Shown here: one piece after another, positions 1-8,582 of the stretch | Layout of the letters: each line of letters begins with the position of its first letter | Numbering within the stretch: the first letter of the stretch is position 1 | NCBI GenBank assembly: GCA_965203575.1 | Contig: OZ241894.1 | Location: 3,720,001-3,784,000 of the forward strand | DNA: 64,000 nt | DNA from: Aldehydirespirator sp965203575 | GTDB lineage: Bacteria > Actinomycetota > Acidimicrobiia > Acidimicrobiales > Aldehydirespiratoraceae | Direction of reading: 5' to 3' | The notes under the pieces: model-generated | Seen by the model: only the letters and a program-made list of their open reading frames with translations | Databases searched by the model: none | Told to the model about the DNA's origin: nothing | Made by a program: the position numbers and the translations under genes

Positions 1-2410
1 GGTTCTGGCCCTCGCTGATGCAGTCGGTGCCAATGAGCACATCGAGTTCCCTCTCCTCGCCTGGCATCACTACGGAGCGGTATTTCGACCGTGGCGAGAA
101 CAGCGTCAGTACCTCCTGGTACCCGAGCCCCCTGCCTAGCGTCGTTCGAGGGCTCCCCTGCCCGGTGACAACTGCGATGTGCGCTCCGTCCTCGACGAGA
201 CGCGGCGCCAGCTCTCGGTAGAGATAGCTGGCTGTGTCGGTGAACGCCGAGAAAATGAGCACCTTACGGTTACCCGGGTTGATTGGGGCCGCCAATTTGT
301 CGCGGACGTGGACCACGAGAGCTTGGAGCTTGAGATCGTGCTCCGGTGTGATGATCTCTACCGCAGCGATGAGCGCACCGATGACGGCAGCGTCGTGGTC
401 GAGGTCGCGCTTCCAAGACTCGACATCCATATCAGCCAGATCAATCTGGACCTTGGTGCCAACCGTGCCACCGGTTGGCAGTTCGAAGTCGTCATCGTCG
501 GCATCCAGATCGCTGATCGCAGCAGTCACGTCCGTGACCGAGTCAGCATGGTCATCAACTGCCGACAAGGATTGATCCACTGTCTTCTGAAGTCTGGAGA
601 GGGTAAGCCGAAACGCTTCGACGGAACTCTCAAGCCGCTTGAGTAAATTGACTGTCATGAGCTTCTGAATGCCACGCTCCCGGCTGGCTTGCCCCAGATT
701 CGACACCGCGCCGCCGACGATGTTCAACCCTGCCGAGACGTTGCCGTAGAGTTCCTCATACTTCGCTAGTCGGCTCGGAAAGACATACGCCAAGGGTGCG
801 TAGACCGCCAGTGTGAGAGATGATAGCCGCTCGTAGAGTTCATTGAACGACGGCACGGTGGGTAAGTCCGTCAATGGCGAACGAACCGAAATCGGCTTGA
901 GTCGCTCGGGGAACGCGCCGATATCAGACGTGTCGTAGAACGCTTGGATGTGCTTACGCGATCGGGCAATCGTCACGGCGTCGAGCAGTTCGAAGAAGTC
1001 GAAGTCGAGGCGGGCAAGAATCGTATCCGTCGTGCGTTCCGCCGCAGGAAGCTTCGCCCATTCGTTGAACGCCCGCTGAGCCTGCCGAAAGACCTCTTCG
1101 ATGGTTCCGGAGATACTGAGTTTGGCTGTAAGTTTCTGAGATTCACCTTCGTAAGCTAGAGCAAGTTGGTTGCGCAAGTCGCCGAAGCGGTTATTCACCG
1201 GCGTTGCCGAGAGCATGAGGACCCTTGTATTGACACCTTGCTGGATTACGTCCCGCATGAGGCGCTGGTACCGAGTCTCTCTTTCGGTGCTGAAGTCGGC
1301 GTTGCGGAAGTTATGTGATTCGTCGATCACCAACAGGTCGTAATTCCCCCAGTTCACCCGGTCCAGCGGGATGCCCAGGGACTCCCCGCGAGTACGAGAG
1401 AGGTCGGTGTGGGCGAGCACGTCATAGTTGAACCGATCAGACGCGAAAATGTTGGTCGTCAAGTTCGCGTTGTAGTTTGTCCAGTTCTCCGCGAGTTTCT
1501 TCGGTGTCAGCACGAGGACCGACTTGTTGCGGAGTTCGTAGTACTTGATTACCGCCAGCGCTGTGAAGGTCTTGCCGAGCCCGACGCTGTCCGCAAGGAT
1601 GCATCCGTTGTAGGTTTCAAGCTTGTTGATGACGCCGTTTGCTGCGTCGCGCTGGAAGTTGTACAAGCTCTTCCAGATGGCGGAGTCGAGGTACCCAGTG
1701 AGGTCGTTCGGCAGGACATCGGTCGTAATGTCATCGAGGAACTCAGCAAACAGGTTGTACAAGATCAAGAAGTAGATGCGGGATGGTGAGTTTTCTTCAT
1801 AGACAGAGGTGATGTGTTCACAGACAACGTCAGTCACGTCTTGCAGCTGACTAGAGTTGTGCCAAATCTGGTCGAATAGCTCAACGTACTGGGCAGTCAT
1901 CGGGACTTCGTCGAGCTTGCTGACCAAGTTCGATACTGCGTCTCCCTGCTCGTAGCCGAGATCGGCTGAGGTGAAGCCCTGTAGAGGCACATATGCCACT
2001 CGCTGGTCGACAGTGGCGAATTGCTGCATAGGCGCGCCGGTTGTGTTTGACCGGAAACTGACCTTCTGCCGCACCCACTCGGCGCACTCCCGCGCGATGG
2101 CCCTCTGGGTCATCTTGTTGCGTAGCCGGATCTCGAACTCCGTGCCAAACAGCGCGGACTCGCTCTTGCGGGGCTGTGGAATGAAGAACTGGCGACGCAC
2201 CTTAGGTGGCTGGTCGGTCGCCGAGTCGGTCACGAACGTAGGTGAAGTGAAGATGAACTGGAGCTCTTCTATGTGCTCCAGCTCGTACCTGAGCGCCTCA
2301 TACGCATACAGCGAAAACGCCGCAGCTGCGATGCGGAGCTTCGACCCGCGCTCCATCTCGGACTTCAGGTCATCACCCAGCCTTTCGTTGACATTATCAA
2401 TGATTCTCAT
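1..2410 (-). CDS. PLD/SNF2-type helicase, partial (C-terminus beyond left edge)
   Basis: About 803 residues are visible and the gene continues past the left edge. The first ~110 residues (SKLRIAAAAFSLYA, FIFTSPTF) look like the degenerate phospholipase-D-like domain that precedes a SNF2/RapA-like ATPase in many prokaryotic defence helicases. The ATPase core shows Walker A ADSVGLGKT near residue 275, a DESH box (VIDESHNF) near 360 and LSATPVNNRFGD near 395. The second RecA lobe starts near 715 (KVLIFSAFTDTA) and reaches GTDCISEGQN at the edge. The ATG start gives the N-terminus usual for this family. Such helicases commonly sit beside DNA methyltransferases and nucleases in restriction or defence loci, so the partner genes are probably to the left. 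Family is secure; the defence role is inferred. Confidence 0.85.
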   Translation of the reverse strand, partial: MRIIDNVNERLGDDLKSEMERGSKLRIAAAAFSLYAYEALRYELEHIEELQFIFTSPTFVTDSATDQPPKVRRQFFIPQPRKSESALFGTEFEIRLRNKMTQRAIARECAEWVRQKVSFRSNTTGAPMQQFATVDQRVAYVPLQGFTSADLGYEQGDAVSNLVSKLDEVPMTAQYVELFDQIWHNSSQLQDVTDVVCEHITSVYEENSPSRIYFLILYNLFAEFLDDITTDVLPNDLTGYLDSAIWKSLYNFQRDAANGVINKLETYNGCILADSVGLGKTFTALAVIKYYELRNKSVLVLTPKKLAENWTNYNANLTTNIFASDRFNYDVLAHTDLSRTRGESLGIPLDRVNWGNYDLLVIDESHNFRNADFSTERETRYQRLMRDVIQQGVNTRVLMLSATPVNNRFGDLRNQLALAYEGESQKLTAKLSISGTIEEVFRQAQRAFNEWAKLPAAERTTDTILARLDFDFFELLDAVTIARSRKHIQAFYDTSDIGAFPERLKPISVRSPLTDLPTVPSFNELYERLSSLTLAVYAPLAYVFPSRLAKYEELYGNVSAGLNIVGGAVSNLGQASRERGIQKLMTVNLLKRLESSVEAFRLTLSRLQKTVDQSLSAVDDHADSVTDVTAAISDLDADDDDFELPTGGTVGTKVQIDLADMDVESWKRDLDHDAAVIGALIAAVEIITPEHDLKLQALVVHVRDKLAAPINPGNRKVLIFSAFTDTASYLYRELAPRLVEDGAHIAVVTGQGSPRTTLGRGLGYQEVLTLFSPRSKYRSVVMPGEERELDVLIGTDCISEGQN

Positions 2411-2701
2411 GGCTAACAGATCTATTTGAGATAGAAATCTCGGGCTTCCCCGACGAGCCTTGTGCGTGCCGTCCGGGATCGGTCTGCAACGACACCATCG
2501 AGGCCGACAACCGCAAACCCCACGCGCACCCGAGAACTCCATGAACCCTGCCGATGAAGCACGCTCTGCCAAGTGTTCCGGCATGGCAGCACGGGGATGG
2601 AGGATCGAGCACATGATGAGAGTAGGCGGCGCGCAAGGAGTGCCGCGCGCATTGAACGGCTGACTCTCCCGGAATCTCTGGTGTGCCGGTTGTCAAGAGT
2701 C

Positions 2702-3043
2702 CTATACAGGGCCAACAGCCGCTTCAATCAGCATGGAGTCGATTTCAGATAGCCGATCGAGATCCACTCGACCACGGAGTTCCCGCGTGACGATGTCCCG
2801 GCCGTCGCCCTCGGCGCGCGCGAGGTTCGTCGCCGATCCCCAGCGGTCCTTCGGCTCGCCGATGTCGCTCAACTCGTACGCGGCGACCATGCCCAGCAGT
2901 CCTGCATTTACGTTTCGCTTCCGCGCGACCGTCGCGATCGCACCCTTGAATCGGAGGTAGTTGCCTCGCGACTCCCGGCGGATCTCGTCCAGCAGCGAGT
3001 GGTAGTCACCGAGAAGCACCTGCAAAGCGAACACGTTGCCCAC
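2702..3043 (-). CDS. hypothetical protein, 113 aa
   Basis: I do not recognise this protein. The reading frame stays open from a GTG start at 3043 and ends AAVGPV. It is soluble, rich in Arg, Glu and Leu, and predicted mostly helical, with no Cys pairs, signal peptide or membrane segment. It lies 28 bp downstream of the tyrosine phosphatase gene on the same strand, so the two may be cotranscribed. The frame extends further upstream, so the start is uncertain; the GTG chosen avoids overlap with the phosphatase gene. Confidence 0.5.
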   Translation of the reverse strand: MGNVFALQVLLGDYHSLLDEIRRESRGNYLRFKGAIATVARKRNVNAGLLGMVAAYELSDIGEPKDRWGSATNLARAEGDGRDIVTRELRGRVDLDRLSEIDSMLIEAAVGPV

Positions 3044-3071
3044 CGGCGTCGCCCCGGTCCTGCGACGCCGG

Positions 3072-3623
3072 CTAGTGGCGGCCGGGCTCGGCCCACCGCC
3101 GTACGAAGGCCCGCTGGTGGCGGGTCTGGGGCGACTCGGTGTGGAGCCAACTCTTCTCCACGTGCTGCCACCACTCGGCGATCTGGTCGAGGGCCCCCTG
3201 GCCGGTGAGCCCGTGGCGGACCAGCCAGCAGCCGACCACCGTCCCGGTGCGGCCGATCCCGCCCCAGCAGTGCACATACACCGTGCGACCCTCGCCGAGG
3301 GCGTCGTCGATGGCGTCGAGGATGGCCGCCATCTCCGCGGCCCGGCGCGGCACCCCCATGTCCATGATCGGATGGCTCTCCCGCCGCACCGACCGGCCCA
3401 GGGCCCGCGCCTGCTCGTGCGCGACCTGCTCGTACGGGGCCAGCCCGTCGCGCCGCTGCGTCAAGTCGATGAAGCAGTCGACGCCGGCCTCGATCAGCGT
3501 CCGCACCTTGGCCGCCGCATCCCGCGGGTCCAGCGCCCCCGGATACTCCCCCGCCGCGAACCGGCCCTCCCGCACCCAGTAGCTGTTCGGAATGGGCCGG
3601 CTGGGTCCGCCAGCCGCGCTCAT
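3072..3623 (-). CDS. protein tyrosine/dual-specificity phosphatase-like protein
   Basis: This 183-residue protein carries the Cys-X5-Arg phosphatase signature as VHCWGGIGRTG, with nucleophile Cys119 and Arg125. An upstream aspartate-containing loop (PIMDMGVP, near residue 88) is a candidate for the general acid. Size and signature fit small cytoplasmic dual-specificity phosphatases that hydrolyse phosphotyrosine or other phosphomonoesters. The ATG follows an AGGAGG-like ribosome site. There is no signal peptide. The gene is followed by an unknown 113-residue protein and preceded by a HicB-like remnant. The substrate cannot be told from sequence. Confidence 0.8.
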   Translation of the reverse strand: MSAAGGPSRPIPNSYWVREGRFAAGEYPGALDPRDAAAKVRTLIEAGVDCFIDLTQRRDGLAPYEQVAHEQARALGRSVRRESHPIMDMGVPRRAAEMAAILDAIDDALGEGRTVYVHCWGGIGRTGTVVGCWLVRHGLTGQGALDQIAEWWQHVEKSWLHTESPQTRHQRAFVRRWAEPGRH

Positions 3624-3635
3624 GGGCCAAGCCTC

Positions 3636-3716
3636 CTAGACAACCAGTTGGCGGTGGGTCTCCGGCGGCACCCGCACGAGGAAGCGTCCGCCGGCCGGCA
3701 CCGCGCGCGAACTCAT
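3636..3716 (-). pseudogene. truncated HicB/RHH-type antitoxin remnant
   Basis: A 26-codon frame contains RFLVRVPPETHRQLVV and then stops at a TAG just before the phosphatase ribosome site. RVPPETHRQL is the typical start of the HicB-type C-terminal ribbon-helix-helix segment, which normally continues with SLNRLVSSLLA. That continuation is missing here, although it is present in a second fragment near 6.2 kb with almost the same beginning. It is best read as a decayed antitoxin; no HicA partner is visible. Confidence 0.45.
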
Positions 3717-3718
3717 CG

Positions 3719-4117
3719 TCACGCCGCCACCCGTCTCGCGGTCTGCACGCAGCGAGTTGCCCGATCGACTGCTCGTGCCGCCTCGGACAGAGCTACCGCG
3801 TCGGGCTCGTACTCGGTCCTCGTCTTGAGCTGAAGCAGCCGGCTCAGGTTCTTCTCGACCTCTGAGCCGTCCTTGCCGGCCTGCCGTAGCAGTGATAGGG
3901 CCTGGCGGTGATCGGGCCCGGAGGCGCGCTGGCCGATTCGCAGGCCGGTTACGACGTCGGCCGCGTTGATGGCGGCGTGAATGGCGAGGCTGGTTGCGGC
4001 GGTCGACTGTTGGGCATCGAGCGCGGCTCTCGACGCGTCCAGAAACTCCTCGGCTTTGACCAGGTATGCCCTTGCTTCGGCGGCAGTGACCTTACGCGTG
4101 GGAACCTGCCGTGACAC
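3719..4117 (-). CDS. HEPN-domain protein (partner of MNT gene)
   Basis: This 132-residue, helix-rich protein has a HEPN-like layout. Early helices contain KAEEFLDASRAAL and SLAIHAAINAADVV, a GPDHRQALSLLR segment follows, and a late helix contains LKTRTEYEPDA where active HEPN RNases carry Arg-X4-6-His. Here the motif reads R-T-E-Y, so the ribonuclease residues may be altered. The GTG start overlaps the upstream nucleotidyltransferase stop by one base (TAGTG), which shows coupled translation. HEPN/MNT pairs act as toxin-antitoxin systems in which the nucleotidyltransferase modifies and silences the HEPN toxin. That role is inferred. Confidence 0.7.
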   Translation of the reverse strand: MSRQVPTRKVTAAEARAYLVKAEEFLDASRAALDAQQSTAATSLAIHAAINAADVVTGLRIGQRASGPDHRQALSLLRQAGKDGSEVEKNLSRLLQLKTRTEYEPDAVALSEAARAVDRATRCVQTARRVAA

Positions 4118-4746
4118 TACGACGACCTCGCAGGTGTTCCGCGCAGCTGCTCGATGGTGGCCCCGAACACGGTGACACCGTCGCGAACGACGTCTCGCCA
4201 TACAACGGCGCGACCGCGAAGCCGTTCTCCGATCTCGTTCTCGGTGATCTCGAGTATCTCGACCGGGTTGCCGGTCAGGCGCTCAGCCTTGCTGTGCCAT
4301 TCCTCGAGCGCCCCGCGCCACCCGCCGTCGTCCTCCTCGACAGCCTCGGGCCGCACCACTACCACGTCAATGTCGCTGTCGGCATGCGCGGCGCCGCGCG
4401 CGAACGAACCGAACACAATGACGCTCACCGGCGCCGGATCGAGCGCCGCGGCCGTCCGTCCCATTTCGTCGATCACCGATTCGCGGGCACGGGCAAGCAG
4501 ACTGATCGCCGGAACCGCCACATGGTCGGGCACGAACCTGAACAAGGCCGATGGTGGCACCTCGCGTCGCGTGACAAGACCGAGCGCGACCAGTGACGGC
4601 AGAATCCGTGACGCCTGAGCGACGCTAACTCCCGACAACCGAGCGACGGTTCGCAGATTCAATTCCATTGTCGTCTCGACCAGCACGGCCAGGATCTTGC
4701 CCTGTGCGCCCGGAATCACCGCTTCGACTGGCCGCTTGAAGTCCAC
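4117..4746 (-). CDS. HTH + MNT-type nucleotidyltransferase (antitoxin-like)
   Basis: The 209-residue protein has an N-terminal winged-helix-like segment (about residues 15-75, with TVARLSGVSVAQASRIL) followed by a minimal nucleotidyltransferase domain. The catalytic signature is GSFARG at 113-118 and Asp125-X-Asp127 (DSDIDVVVV). It is the first gene of a two-gene unit with the HEPN protein. The combined DNA-binding and transferase architecture suggests that it both represses its own promoter and modifies the HEPN partner. A perfect inverted repeat, AATGA-N5-TCATT, lies just upstream of the start. Activity is inferred from the family. Confidence 0.78.
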   Translation of the reverse strand: MDFKRPVEAVIPGAQGKILAVLVETTMELNLRTVARLSGVSVAQASRILPSLVALGLVTRREVPPSALFRFVPDHVAVPAISLLARARESVIDEMGRTAAALDPAPVSVIVFGSFARGAAHADSDIDVVVVRPEAVEEDDGGWRGALEEWHSKAERLTGNPVEILEITENEIGERLRGRAVVWRDVVRDGVTVFGATIEQLRGTPARSS

Positions 4747-4774
4747 GCTCCGACTCTAGCCAACATCGCTCACT

Positions 4775-4789
4775 AATGAAACAATCATT
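4775..4789. promoter_or_regulatory. candidate operator of the MNT/HEPN unit
   Basis: AATGA-AACAA-TCATT is a perfect 5-bp inverted repeat in an AT-rich patch, 29 bp upstream of the MNT start codon. Its position suits autoregulation by the HTH domain of that protein. Short repeats can occur by chance, so this is tentative. Confidence 0.35.
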
Positions 4790-4892
4790 CTATTTCTGAA
4801 GGGTATCGAGCATCTCACGAACTCTTCGATCAACCGGAGCGCGCGAGTTCATGGCGGGAGTCGGTGTCGCACGCTCGTGGCATCATGTGTGA

Positions 4893-5291
4893 ATGCGGAT
4901 CACATTGACCAACGTCATCGTCGACGACCAGGCCAAGGCCCTCGCCTTCTACACCGAGGTCCTCGGATTCCAGAAGCATCACGACGTGCCCGTCGGGGAG
5001 TACTCGTGGCTCACCGTGGTCTCCCCGGAGCAGCCTGACGGGCCGGAGCTGCTCCTCGAGCCCGCCGCACACCCGGCCGCCAGGACATTCCGCGACGCAA
5101 TGACCGCCGACGGGATCCCATCAGCACAGTTCACCGTCGACGACGTCCATGCCGAGCACGAGCGGCTGCGCGCCGCCGGCGTCGAGTTCACCCAGCCGCC
5201 CACCGACCTCGGCACCGTCGTGGCGGCCATCTTCGACGACACCTGCGGAAACCTGATCCAGATCGTGACCCCGGCACCAAGCGCCGGATGA
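4893..5291 (+). CDS. VOC (glyoxalase-like) family protein
   Basis: This 132-residue protein has the paired beta-alpha-beta-beta-beta pattern of the vicinal oxygen chelate superfamily. It shows VDDQAKALAFYTEVLGF near the N-terminus, SAQFTVDDVHAEHERLRAAGVEF in the middle and FDDTCGNLIQIV at the end, where a metal-binding Glu is often replaced as here. Family members include glyoxalase I, extradiol dioxygenases and antibiotic resistance proteins; the substrate cannot be chosen. It stands alone on the plus strand between two toxin-antitoxin units. Confidence 0.8.
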   Translation: MRITLTNVIVDDQAKALAFYTEVLGFQKHHDVPVGEYSWLTVVSPEQPDGPELLLEPAAHPAARTFRDAMTADGIPSAQFTVDDVHAEHERLRAAGVEFTQPPTDLGTVVAAIFDDTCGNLIQIVTPAPSAG

Positions 5292-5296
5292 CTCCA

Positions 5297-5689
5297 CTAC
5301 CGCAGTGGCTTCATGCGATCTCGGATCCAGTTCGCGAGGTCATCCACCGAGAGGCTCCCCGAGGCAACCTGGACGACCGTCTTGTACGCCTCCTCAACCG
5401 GCAACAGTTCCAGGTCGTACCCGTTCATGTTCAGAAACTGAAGCGCGGCCAAGACGGCCACTCGCTTGTTGCCGTCAATGAATGCATGGTTGCGCGCAAG
5501 CCCGAAGAGCAGGGAAGCCGCCTTGGACTCCACCGTTTGGTGAAACTCCTCACCAGCGAAGCCAGCACGCGGCCGTGCGACAGCCGAGTCCGCAAGCGCG
5601 AGATCCGTCACATGCAGGAGTGCGCCTACCTCGAGCCTGAGAACCTCGCACGCGATGGCGAGCACGTCGTCGAGTTCTAGATAGATCAC
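5297..5689 (-). CDS. doc: Doc (Fic-fold) toxin of a type II toxin-antitoxin system
   Basis: The 130-residue protein carries the Fic/Doc motif HAFIDGNKR at residues 68-76. Doc toxins are Fic-fold kinases that phosphorylate elongation factor Tu and stop translation. The overall length and the MIYLELDDVLAIA start are typical of Doc. It is encoded directly downstream of a ribbon-helix-helix antitoxin, one base apart, in antitoxin-first order. The motif is complete, so the toxin looks intact. Confidence 0.88.
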   Translation of the reverse strand: MIYLELDDVLAIACEVLRLEVGALLHVTDLALADSAVARPRAGFAGEEFHQTVESKAASLLFGLARNHAFIDGNKRVAVLAALQFLNMNGYDLELLPVEEAYKTVVQVASGSLSVDDLANWIRDRMKPLR

Positions 5690-5690
5690 C

Positions 5691-5918
5691 TCAGCCGTCT
5701 GCGAGCATGTTCAGCAGTTCCTCGTGGCGCCGAAGGTTGCGCTTCAGCATCGCTTGAAAGTCCGGATCGCGGCGTCGACGCTCGACGTGCTCGGTCAACG
5801 CATCTCGAATTACGTCGCTCACAGTGGTTTCCTCGACCTCCGCGATCGTTCGCACTCTCTCCGCGAGGTTCTCGTCGATGCGTAGTGTCATGCTCTTGGT
5901 ATCTCCCTGCGGTGTCAC
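5691..5918 (-). CDS. ribbon-helix-helix antitoxin paired with Doc
   Basis: This 75-residue protein contains a ribbon-helix-helix DNA-binding segment (MTLRIDENLAERVRTIAEV, then TTVSDVIRDALTEHV) and an acidic/basic helical tail that would bind the toxin. The GTG at 5918 is favoured because AGGAGG lies five bases ahead of it; an internal ATG at 5891 is an alternative. It immediately precedes the doc gene and very likely represses this promoter, as RHH antitoxins do. Confidence 0.82.
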   Translation of the reverse strand: MTPQGDTKSMTLRIDENLAERVRTIAEVEETTVSDVIRDALTEHVERRRRDPDFQAMLKRNLRRHEELLNMLADG

Positions 5919-6126
5919 CTGATCCTCCTGTGGGCGGTGTCCTTGTCCTTGCCCACCAGCATATGTCTTGGTAGCGAGAATGCAAGATACCTAGATATCT
6001 ACAAGCGAGCGCTAGATGGATCCTCGGACTGGCCCTCCGGGGCTTGCGGCTTCCTCGCGGAACAGCACCGCGGGGCTCTTCCATTGTGCATCTCACAAGC
6101 TCCTTGATCAACCGACCCCGACTGCA

Positions 6127-6234
6127 TCAGTTAGCCAGCAACGAACTGACGAGCCGGTTGAGGCTGACGCAGCTCTCGGCTGCTCGCACGACCAACTGGC
6201 GGTGGGTCTCCGGCGGCACACGAACTAGCAGAAA
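6127..6234 (-). pseudogene. HicB-like antitoxin C-terminal remnant
   Basis: The frame LVRVPPETHRQLVV, followed by AAESCVSLNRLVSSLLA and a TGA stop, is the C-terminal DNA-binding part of a HicB-type antitoxin. No upstream HicB domain or start codon is present in frame. The first ~45 bp match the remnant at 3636-3716, so both derive from related antitoxin genes. No HicA-like toxin is visible nearby. Confidence 0.45.
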
Positions 6235-6300
6235 TGGCGGCCATGAAGTGGACAGGGTGCTGGTTGTAAGTGAGATTTGATGTCTTGATATTATGATGTC

Positions 6301-6510
6301 ATGACTAGACAGACGACGGTGCGATTGCCGGAGGACTTGGCGCAGCAGGCCGAGGCGGTGGCCCGTGTACGGGGCTCAAGCGTGAACCAACTCGTCGTCG
6401 ACTCGCTACGTGCAGAAATAGAGCGCGTGAGAGCCGATGAGGACTTCACGGCTAGGGCAAGGCGGCTGATCGAACGAGACCAGGAGTTGCTGGATCGTCT
6501 GGCCCAGTGA
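6301..6510 (+). CDS. orphan ribbon-helix-helix (CopG/Arc-like) protein
   Basis: The 69-residue protein reads as an RHH DNA-binding fold: a beta strand TTVRLPEDLAQQ, helix QAEAVARVRG and helix SSVNQLVVDSLRAEIERV, then a charged tail. It resembles antitoxins such as the one beside doc, including the tail pattern ending RDQELLDRLAQ. No toxin gene follows on its strand, since the next gene is the convergent DinG-like helicase. It may be an orphan antitoxin or a small regulator. Confidence 0.7.
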   Translation: MTRQTTVRLPEDLAQQAEAVARVRGSSVNQLVVDSLRAEIERVRADEDFTARARRLIERDQELLDRLAQ

Positions 6511-6518
6511 CGAGCGCT

Positions 6519-8438
6519 TCACCGTGACGGGCGGGGGGCTTCGGCGGAGTGGCGGATGTCGGAGAGGAACGCCTCGACTTCGGTGAGGTCGATGGTGCGG
6601 CGCAGCGGCGGGAGACCCCGGAGTAGGTCCTGGCGGTACCGGGCAGTCGCCAGCCGCGAGTCGAGCACGGCCACGACGCCCCGGTCCCGCGCGGAGCGGA
6701 TGAGCCTCCCCGCGCCCTGGGCCAGCAGCGTGGCCGCGCGGGGAACGTCGATCTCGCCGAACGCGTGCGGTCCGAGCCGCTTGCGACGGGCGACCATCAG
6801 CGGCTCGTCGGGCCGCGGGAACGGAATGCGGTCCACGACCACCAGCGACAGCGACCGGCCGGGCACGTCCACGCCCTGCCACATGGTCATCGTGGCGAAC
6901 AGGCAGCTCTCCTCCTCCGAGGCGAACCGGCCGATCAGCTCGCGATTGGGCAGGTCCCCCTGGCAGTAGATCCGCAGCCCCGTCGTCTCCCGCACAGCCT
7001 CGGCGGCGCCCCTCATGGCCCCATAGCTGGTGAACAGCGCCAAAGTGCGCCCTCCGGCTGCAACAGCCATCCGGGCGATCTCCTGCTGCACGGCCTGCGC
7101 CCATCCAGGATCCCTGGGGCCGGGCAGATGCTTCGCGCAATAGAGCAGGCCGAGGCTGCGGTAGTCGAACGGACTGCCCACATCGAGGCTGTCGTGGCCG
7201 TCGTCGGGCAGCCCGAGCCTGTCGGCCAGGTTGATGGGGACGGTCGCGCTGGTCAGCACCGCCGGAGTGCGCGTCCACAGCCGCTCCTCCAGCATCGGGC
7301 CGACATCGACGGGGGCGGTCCGCCAGACCGGATTCCTCCCGGAGCCCTCCACCCAGACAGCGTCCTCGTTGGCCGGGTCAGATGCTCGGGCGAGATCCTC
7401 GGTGAGGGCGTCGAGGAGCCGTCGGGCCATTCTCCGCCGCGTCTCGTCGCCTTCCGCCTCGCGGACCTCGGCGCCGGCCGCGCCGATCCGTCCCCGGCAC
7501 AAGGCGACCGTCTCGATCAGGTCGTCGGGAAGCGACGTCAGAAGCGTGTCGCGGTGGGGGTCGAGAGCGTCCCGCAGAATGTCGCCGGCCTCCTTCACGC
7601 GGTCGGCCGTCGCCGAGCGCCCCACCACGGCCCTCACCGCCCGGGCCGCGTGCCTGAACCGGCCTCCGGTGATCGACACCCCGGCGGCTCCGGCTGCGAC
7701 GTCCTCAAGGGTGTGGGCCTCGTCGAACACGACCGCATCGTGGGACGGCAGGATCTCCGCCTCGGTGAACACATGCAAGCTGTAGAGGGCGTGGTTCACC
7801 ACCAGCACATCCGCCTCAGCAGCCCTGTCGCGGGCCTGCTCGGCGAAGCACTCCGGCCCCGACGGGCAGTTCGCCGCGCCCGGGCACTCCCGCCCGGACA
7901 CGCTCACCGCCTCCCAGGCCCGCACCGACGGCTCGAAGTCGAGTCCGGCCCGGTCGCCGTCGGCGGTCACATCGGCCCAGTCGGCCAACTGTCCGATCTC
8001 CTCGCGGATGCGCCCGGCCTCGGCGGCGGAATCCGCTGCGATCAACTGCTGCTGCTCACTGCCGGCAGCCGCGGCCAGGTCGGCGAGCTTCTTGCGGCAG
8101 ATGTAGTTCGACCTGCCCTTCAGCACCCCGAACTTGAGCGGCATGCCCAGCGCCTGGGCAAGCAGGGGAAGATCCTTGTCCACGAGCTGGTCTTGGAGGG
8201 CCTTGGTGGCGGTGGCCACGACAGCCTTCTTCCCGCTGGCTGCCAGCGGCGCCAGGTAGGCCATCGACTTGCCGATGCCGGTGCCGGCCGCCACCACCAG
8301 ATGCCGGTCTTGCTCTAGGGAGGACGCGACCGCCTCGCACATCTCAAATTGGCCCCGCCGGCTCTCGCCGCCACCCGGCATCGCCGAGACGACCCCATGA
8401 AGCGCTTCAACGGCTGCCTGCGATGCGTCCACGGCCAC
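6519..8438 (-). CDS. DinG/XPD-family ATP-dependent DNA helicase
   Basis: This 639-residue protein is an iron-sulfur SF2 helicase. Walker A is GTGIGKS at 52-58 and the DEAH box is at 239-242. Four cysteines at 114, 185, 191 and 197 are spaced to hold a 4Fe-4S cluster, as in DinG and XPD. The C-terminal lobe shows MWQGVDVPG and QGAGRLIRS, the expected motifs V and VI. Such enzymes unwind 5'-tailed DNA, R-loops and DNA/RNA hybrids during repair. The GTG start at 8438 gives a normal family N-terminus. It is a single-gene unit convergent with the RHH gene. Confidence 0.88.
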   Translation of the reverse strand: MAVDASQAAVEALHGVVSAMPGGGESRRGQFEMCEAVASSLEQDRHLVVAAGTGIGKSMAYLAPLAASGKKAVVATATKALQDQLVDKDLPLLAQALGMPLKFGVLKGRSNYICRKKLADLAAAAGSEQQQLIAADSAAEAGRIREEIGQLADWADVTADGDRAGLDFEPSVRAWEAVSVSGRECPGAANCPSGPECFAEQARDRAAEADVLVVNHALYSLHVFTEAEILPSHDAVVFDEAHTLEDVAAGAAGVSITGGRFRHAARAVRAVVGRSATADRVKEAGDILRDALDPHRDTLLTSLPDDLIETVALCRGRIGAAGAEVREAEGDETRRRMARRLLDALTEDLARASDPANEDAVWVEGSGRNPVWRTAPVDVGPMLEERLWTRTPAVLTSATVPINLADRLGLPDDGHDSLDVGSPFDYRSLGLLYCAKHLPGPRDPGWAQAVQQEIARMAVAAGGRTLALFTSYGAMRGAAEAVRETTGLRIYCQGDLPNRELIGRFASEEESCLFATMTMWQGVDVPGRSLSLVVVDRIPFPRPDEPLMVARRKRLGPHAFGEIDVPRAATLLAQGAGRLIRSARDRGVVAVLDSRLATARYRQDLLRGLPPLRRTIDLTEVEAFLSDIRHSAEAPRPSR

Positions 8439-8582
8439 CGACCGTACCCGTGCACAGACCCCTGGTCAGCCCGTGTCGAGGGTTGGCATGTGGACATCTC
8501 CCTCAACGGGCGTTCGTGCGGCGGCCGCCATCTCCGCGGCTAGCGCCTATAATCCCGTATTTCGGAATATACTTCTCTAATT

